64,000 nucleotides of DNA, from NCBI GenBank assembly GCA_030041495.1, contig JASHNT010000017.1, positions 22,411 through 86,410 on the forward strand, in the 5' to 3' direction. Source of the stretch: Bryobacteraceae bacterium (GTDB lineage: Bacteria; Acidobacteriota; Terriglobia; Bryobacterales; Bryobacteraceae). The position numbers were made by a program, and so were the translations under genes. Shown here piece after piece: positions 60,090 to 64,000 of this stretch (the first letter of the stretch is position 1; every line of letters begins with the position of its first letter). The notes beneath the pieces were generated by a model. That model saw only the letters and a list, made by a program, of their open reading frames with translations. It was not told the origin of the DNA and ran no database searches.

Positions 60090-61052
60090 ATGTCCGTTCC
60101 GACCCTCCTGGTGATCGCCGATCCTTCGGCTCCGCATCTCAAGGCTCTGGGACCTTTTGCGAGCCGGATGCGCACGATCGTGACCAACGATCCGGCAAAG
60201 CTGGATGAAGCGGCGCCGGAGGCCGACGCGATCTTGTTAGCCTCCGGCGGCGCCAAACTGTTGAATGCGATTCTGCCGTGCGCGTCGAAGGTGCGATGGA
60301 TTCATTCGCTGTGGACGGGGGTCGAGGGCGTCCTCACACCGGAGATGCTGGCCCATCCGGCGCCGTTGACCAACGGGCGCGGCGTGTTCCGCTGGCCTCT
60401 GGCGGATTGGGTGGTCGCCGCGATGCTGCATTTCGCTTTCGACCTCGGCCGCGTGATCCGGCAGCAGCAGGCCGGCGTCTGGGAGCCGTTCATCTCGCGG
60501 AGGCTGGAAGGCACGACCCTGGGCATTATCGGCTACGGCTCGATTGGAAGCGCCGCGGCTGCGAGGGCAAAGGTGTTCGACATGCGAATCGCGGCTTTAC
60601 GGCGGCGGACCGCCTTTCCGGACCCGCTGGTGGACCAGAATTACGCACCCGCGCAGTTGAACGAGTTGATCGCAGCCAGCGATTATCTGCTGGCCGCGCT
60701 GCCCTTGACGGCCGATACCCGGGGAATGATCGGCGCTGCGCAGATCGCGGCGATGAAGCCCGAAACCGTGTTCATCAACGTTGGGCGCGGGCAGGCCGTC
60801 GATGAGCTGGCCCTGATCCAGGCTCTCGAATCCGGCAAAATTCGCGGGGCGGCGCTGGACGTATTCGCTGTTGAACCTCTGCCCTCGGGCCATCCTTTCT
60901 ACAAAATGGCCAACGTCCTGGTTTCTCCGCACACGGCCGACCGCGTGGAAGGATTTTTGGGTCCCGCGGTAGATGCGTTCGTCGAAAACCTGCAACGCTT
61001 CCTCGACGGGAAGCCTCTGGAAAATTTGGTGGACAAGCATGCTGGGTATTGA
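60090..61052 (+). CDS. D-isomer-specific 2-hydroxyacid dehydrogenase
   Basis: The product is 320 residues from ATG 60090; an earlier in-frame ATG at 60063 would add 9 residues. The Rossmann motif GTTLGIIGYGSIGSA is at 141-155. The catalytic triad of the family appears as Arg233 (NVGRGQAVDE), Glu262 (VFAVEPLPSGHPF) and His281 (SPHTAD). It resembles glyoxylate/hydroxypyruvate reductases, but the N-terminal substrate domain is short, so the substrate is left open. It overlaps the threonine-dehydratase gene by 14 bases; the coupling suggests a role in hydroxy- or keto-acid metabolism around serine/threonine. Confidence 0.88.
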   Translation: MSVPTLLVIADPSAPHLKALGPFASRMRTIVTNDPAKLDEAAPEADAILLASGGAKLLNAILPCASKVRWIHSLWTGVEGVLTPEMLAHPAPLTNGRGVFRWPLADWVVAAMLHFAFDLGRVIRQQQAGVWEPFISRRLEGTTLGIIGYGSIGSAAAARAKVFDMRIAALRRRTAFPDPLVDQNYAPAQLNELIAASDYLLAALPLTADTRGMIGAAQIAAMKPETVFINVGRGQAVDELALIQALESGKIRGAALDVFAVEPLPSGHPFYKMANVLVSPHTADRVEGFLGPAVDAFVENLQRFLDGKPLENLVDKHAGY

Positions 61053-62007
61053 AACGCTAGCGGTTAGCTTCGGCGATATTCAGGAAGCCAGCCTCCGCAT
61101 CCGGCCCATCGCCAAACGTACTCCAGTGATGACTTCGCGCGGCTTCGACGCGGCGGCGGGGATCCAGGCATTCTTCAAGTGTGAGAATCTGCAAACTGGA
61201 GGGGCGTTCAAGATCCGCGGCGCGTCGAACTTCGTTTCGCGGCTTTCGCCCGAGGAATTGAAGCGCGGTGTGGTGGCGTATTCGAGCGGCAATCACGCCC
61301 AGGCCGTGGCGATCGCCGCGCGAGCCTGGGGCGCACCCGCGACATTGGTGATGCCCACCGACGCTCCGCACTCCAAGGTGGAGGCGACGCGGGCGCAGGG
61401 CGCACACATCGTCAACTACGACCGTTTGCGGGAGGATCGCACGGCCATCGGGAAGAAGATCGCCGCTGAGACCGGAGCCGCGCTGGTGCCTCCTTTCGAT
61501 CATCCCTGGACCATCGCGGGCCAAGGCACGGCGGCGCTGGAGTTGTTGGAGGAGATCCCCGATCTGGACGCTCTGCTGGTGCCGATTGGCGGCGGAGGGT
61601 TGATCTCCGGTTGCTCCATCGCGGCCAGGCATCTCCGTCCGGGGATTCGCGTGATCGGCGTCGAGCCGGCTGACGGCAACGATACATTCCTGTCACTCGA
61701 GCAGGGCCGGCGCGTGGAGATTCCGCCTCCGGCGACCATCGCCGATGGTCTGCGCAGCCCCTCGCCGGGCGAGCTGACCTTCCCGATCATCCAGCGCAAC
61801 CTCGAGCGGGTGGTGCTGGTAACCGATGCGGAGATTCTGGAGGCCATGAAGTATCTGCTGCTGCGCCTGAAGATTCTGGTTGAGCCCAGCGGAGCGGTGA
61901 CAGCCGCGGCGGCGCTTTCCGGCAAATTGCCGGCCGGGCTCGGTCGAGTGGGTTTGGTCCTCTCTGGAGGAAACGTCGATCTGGATGTTGTCAAGGAGCT
62001 CAAATGA
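61039..62007 (+). CDS. PLP-dependent threonine/serine dehydratase
   Basis: The product is 322 residues from ATG 61039, which overlaps the previous stop. The PLP Lys is Lys58 in LQTGGAFKIRGASNFV. SSGNHAQAVAIAARAWGAPA is the phosphate-side loop, and VPIGGGGLISG the glycine loop near residue 180. The C-terminus (LKILVEPSGAVTAAAAL) is complete. There is no ACT regulatory domain, so it is the short, catabolic or serine-racemase-like form rather than biosynthetic IlvA. It overlaps the following gene by ATGA. Confidence 0.9.
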   Translation: MLGIETLAVSFGDIQEASLRIRPIAKRTPVMTSRGFDAAAGIQAFFKCENLQTGGAFKIRGASNFVSRLSPEELKRGVVAYSSGNHAQAVAIAARAWGAPATLVMPTDAPHSKVEATRAQGAHIVNYDRLREDRTAIGKKIAAETGAALVPPFDHPWTIAGQGTAALELLEEIPDLDALLVPIGGGGLISGCSIAARHLRPGIRVIGVEPADGNDTFLSLEQGRRVEIPPPATIADGLRSPSPGELTFPIIQRNLERVVLVTDAEILEAMKYLLLRLKILVEPSGAVTAAAALSGKLPAGLGRVGLVLSGGNVDLDVVKELK

Positions 62008-62597
62008 TCGCGCTGCTGACGGCTCTGTTTCTCTTCGCGGATCTGCCCTATTGGGTGAGCAAGCCTCCAGCGGAATGGTCGGACGCGCAGATCCTTGCAC
62101 TGCTCAGCGATTCGCCCTGGGCGCAGCCTGTGGAGGGCCCGACGCCACAGGCGCCACCGGTGCAGGTGTACCTGGCGACTGCCGGACCGATTCAGCTTGC
62201 CGAAGCGGAACGCGATCGGAGAATCGCCGTACGGCGCAAGCCGGGAACTTCGATTCCTGAGAATACGGAATACAAGCTGTGGATGGAAGACAACCGCGCG
62301 ACGCAAATTGTGCTGGCCGTGCGCATCCAGAACAACAAGGGGTTTCTGGATGAGGAGGAGGTCCAGCGCATGGAAAAAGAAACCACCTTGCGCGCCGGGA
62401 AGAAGAAGTTCAAAATGACGGGAAGCTTTCCGCCGTCAGAGAGCGACCCTTACTTGAGGCTCGCCTTCCCGCGCCAGGTAGAATTGAGCGACAAGAGCCT
62501 GATCTTCGAACTATACCTCCCCGGCGTGCCGGCTCCGTATCGCAACGCGGAGTTCAAGCTGAAGGACATGGTGTCGAACGGGAAGCTGGAGCTGTAG
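62004..62597 (+). CDS. Secreted protein of unknown function
   Basis: The product is 197 residues with a short signal-like start (IALLTALFLFADLPYW). It continues with VSKPPAEWSDAQILALLSDS, a W-x-D-A-Q-I-x-x-L-L-x-D-S-P segment that I have seen described only for unassigned acidobacterial proteins. The middle has a Pro-rich stretch and the C-terminus looks beta-rich (YLRLAFPRQVELSDKSLIFE). It is translationally coupled (ATGA) to the dehydratase gene. No function can be given. Confidence 0.6.
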   Translation: MIALLTALFLFADLPYWVSKPPAEWSDAQILALLSDSPWAQPVEGPTPQAPPVQVYLATAGPIQLAEAERDRRIAVRRKPGTSIPENTEYKLWMEDNRATQIVLAVRIQNNKGFLDEEEVQRMEKETTLRAGKKKFKMTGSFPPSESDPYLRLAFPRQVELSDKSLIFELYLPGVPAPYRNAEFKLKDMVSNGKLEL

Positions 62598-62645
62598 ATT
62601 CGCGCCAGGTGCCGGTTCGTGGCGCGATGGATCAGGTGCTTCTTG

Positions 62646-62917
62646 ATGATCGACGTGAAACAAGCCGTGCAAATTGTCAAGCAAAAGGCGGCGGAAATTC
62701 CAGATCAAGTCCCGTACAACTTCGAGGAAATAGAAAAGGTGATGTATAAACGGGCACGATGCTTGGAGCATCACCGCGAGTTTCCCCACGGAGCAATCCG
62801 TACTCCTCTCAAAATTAATGGCCCCTACGTACGGTCCTGCGATACAAGCGGTTTCTAGCCGATATCGAGAGCGGCGGGATGTTGGCGATGAAAATTCGTG
62901 AAGTCGCCTCGCAATGA
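62646..62917 (+). pseudogene. Small protein gene with two frameshifts, upstream of a PIN fragment
   Basis: The coding sequence can be followed across three frames. From ATG 62646 it reads MIDVKQAVQIVKQKAAEIPD, then QVPYNFEEIEKVMYK. One frame on it reads GHDAWSITASFPT, and in the third frame LRYKRFLADIESGGMLAMKI and REVASQ, ending at TGA 62917. Together these rebuild a family of about 90 residues (DVKxAVxIA...WSITxxFP...YKxFxVDxExGExxxMKIR) that usually precedes a PIN-domain gene. The last stop overlaps the ATG of the next frame, as in an intact cassette. The protein is not made in this form. Confidence 0.65.
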
Positions 62918-63207
62918 ACACTTCGTCGGTGACCTACTCCGGTCTGCCGGTTGATACGAACCTTCTGGTCCTTTTCGTCGTCGGTGCTGTAAACCGCGAA
63001 CGGATCGAGTCCTTCGAGAGAACAAGCAGCTACACGAAGGAGGATTACAAGCTTCTGCTACAGTTTCTCGCGAATTTCAAAAAACTACACACCTCACCTC
63101 ATGTGCTGGCGGAGGTGAGCAATCTCGCGGATCTTTGCGGTGGCCCCCCGATGAATCCAGATGGGGCGATCACAATCCATCCAGAAACGGCGCTTCCTGG
63201 CGCCTGA
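62914..63207 (+). pseudogene. Truncated PIN-domain-like gene
   Basis: From ATG 62914 the frame encodes GLPVDTNLLVLFVVGAVNRE, with the first PIN acidic residue in VDTNLLVLF, and then YTKEDYKLLLQFLANFKKLH, TSPHVLAEVSNLA, which carries the Glu of the second PIN position. After NLADLCGG the sequence no longer resembles a PIN domain and stops at 63207, so the C-terminal half with the other catalytic acids is missing. Members of this PIN group are normally about 150-170 residues. It overlaps the frameshifted gene before it by ATGA. It is probably dead. Confidence 0.55.
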
Positions 63208-63407
63208 CACGACTCTTGTGGATGAGACAACTCTGGAGGTGTCGCTTGTACAAGACGAGTCTCTTATGGCCTGGGACCCTGCGCTCCCTGAAAGCAACCC
63301 CCGTTCCGCATCGAGCCCAATAAAACAAGGGCTGACACAACCACACGCAGAGTCCCGTCCAGGGGTGATTCCCACCCGTAAACCGTTGTGATATAGTGCC
63401 TTCAGCC
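63208..63407. other. Spacer before the DUF1552 gene
   Basis: Two hundred bases without a recognisable gene. An open frame crosses it (63161-63391) but has no family-like sequence. A TATAGT element near 63394 could be a -10 box, without a matching -35. Confidence 0.4.
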
Positions 63408-64000
63408 ATGTTCATTACGAAGAAACATCTGCCGCGCAGGAGCTTTTTGCGCGGGGCGGGAGTGACGCTCGCTCTTCCTCTGCTGGACTCCATGCTCCCG
63501 GCGCAGACGGCCATCAGCAAGACCGCGGCGAAGGGCAAGGCTCGCCTCGGCTTTGTGTATATTCCTCACGGCGCGATCATGGATCAGTGGACTCCGGCGA
63601 CCGAAGGACAGGGCTTCGAGTTCACACGGATACTCAAACCACTGGAGCCTTTCGCTGATTACGTGAACGTGGTCAGCGGCCTCGGCCATCGCGCCGCTGA
63701 TTCGACCGCGGTGCACTCGCTCAGCCCGACCACTTGGCTGAGCGGCGTGCGGCCCAAGCCCACCCAAGGCCAGGATGCCTACGCCGGCGTGACGGCCGAC
63801 CAGATCGCCGCGCAACATATCGGGCAGGATACTCTGCTGCCTTCGCTCGAGCTCGCCACCGAAGACCATTCCGGCTTGATCGGCGCTTGCGACCGGGATT
63901 ACGGCTGCATCTACATGAACACGGTTTCCTGGCGCACGCACACCACGCCGATGCCCATGGAGATCGATCCGCGCAAAGTCTTCGAGCGCATGTTCGGGCA
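63408..64000 (+). CDS. DUF1552 protein, Tat-exported (partial, 3' end outside)
   Basis: 197 codons are visible from ATG 63408 to the window edge. The N-terminus, KKHLPRRSFLRGAGVTLALP, is a Tat signal (RRSFLR). LGFVYIPHGAIMDQWTPATE and FADYVNVVSGLGHRAADSTA, then AVHSLSPTTWLSGVRPK and DQIAAQHIGQDTLLPSLELA match the DUF1552 family of acidobacteria and planctomycetes. Those proteins usually accompany DUF1592/PSD1-type cytochrome proteins, which are not immediately upstream here. The function is unknown. The rest lies to the right of the window. Confidence 0.88.
   Translation, partial: MFITKKHLPRRSFLRGAGVTLALPLLDSMLPAQTAISKTAAKGKARLGFVYIPHGAIMDQWTPATEGQGFEFTRILKPLEPFADYVNVVSGLGHRAADSTAVHSLSPTTWLSGVRPKPTQGQDAYAGVTADQIAAQHIGQDTLLPSLELATEDHSGLIGACDRDYGCIYMNTVSWRTHTTPMPMEIDPRKVFERMFG

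Noticed and set aside
63161..63391. Open frame in the spacer before the DUF1552 gene
   Set aside because: Low-complexity, no ribosome-binding site, no resemblance to the missing half of the PIN domain.
1..64000. tRNA, rRNA or CRISPR array
   Set aside because: No cloverleaf-like segment, rRNA sequence or regularly spaced repeat-spacer pattern was seen on reading through both strands.

Overview
The window reads as a chromosomal segment of a GC-rich Gram-negative acidobacterium, most likely Bryobacterales/Solibacter-like. This is inferred from gene content: three very large orphan FtsX/MacB-type permeases (ADOP family), one of them behind a PadR regulator; a 1322-residue Oar-like TonB-dependent receptor with a carboxypeptidase-regulatory-like N-terminus; a DUF1552 protein; many small toxin-antitoxin remnants; and lipoprotein/OmpA/POTRA envelope genes. 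No rRNA, tRNA or CRISPR array was recognised.

Layout. 0-4.2 kb: a translation block on the plus strand (rplM, rpsI, rpsB, tsf, pyrH, frr). 4.2-9.6 kb: an accessory stretch with a secreted unknown, a proteasome-like Ntn-hydrolase orphan, an IS1-type transposase, a minus-strand set of unknown small genes (one PD-(D/E)XK-like, one KGG/AT-hook-like, one 31-residue peptide) and a VapBC pair whose start codon lies in a perfect palindrome. 9.6-13.2 kb: a minus-strand lpdA-lipB-odhB operon that supplies E3, the octanoyltransferase and E2 of a 2-oxoacid dehydrogenase, with two tandem 33-bp palindromic repeats between lipB and odhB. 13.4-20.7 kb: an HtrA-type protease, a POTRA-only protein and the TonB-dependent receptor. 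20.7-25.4 kb: an ADOP permease divergent from scpA-scpB-rluB. 25.4-28.3 kb: HicB, frameshifted HicA and HicB relics, an MBL-rhodanese protein and a peroxiredoxin relic. 28.2-32.6 kb: an OmpA-like protein coupled to a 44-residue membrane peptide, and a second ADOP permease.

32.8-46.1 kb is a compact type VI secretion cluster: tssB, tssC, two hcp genes, tagJ, tssA, tssE, tssF, tssG, tssH(clpV), tssK. It encodes sheath, tube, baseplate and recycling ATPase, but no membrane complex (TssJ/L/M), VgrG or PAAR gene, and unrelated genes bound it on both sides.

46-50 kb: a DUF4337 membrane protein, a periplasmic solute-binding protein, a LigB-family dioxygenase and a PAP2-like gene split by a frameshift. 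50.8-54.4 kb: an ECF sigma factor, a zinc-finger anti-sigma factor with HEAT-like repeats, a DUF4097-like protein and a double-PDZ protein, overlapping or nearly so, which looks like an envelope-stress operon. 54.4-64 kb: a PfkB sugar kinase, an EamA transporter, PadR plus the third ADOP permease with a visible promoter/operator, a zinc-ribbon membrane protein, a D-2-hydroxyacid dehydrogenase coupled to a threonine dehydratase, a decayed two-gene PIN cassette, and the start of a DUF1552 protein. Several of the small accessory genes are visibly broken, so this chromosome shows both acquisition and decay of small cassettes.
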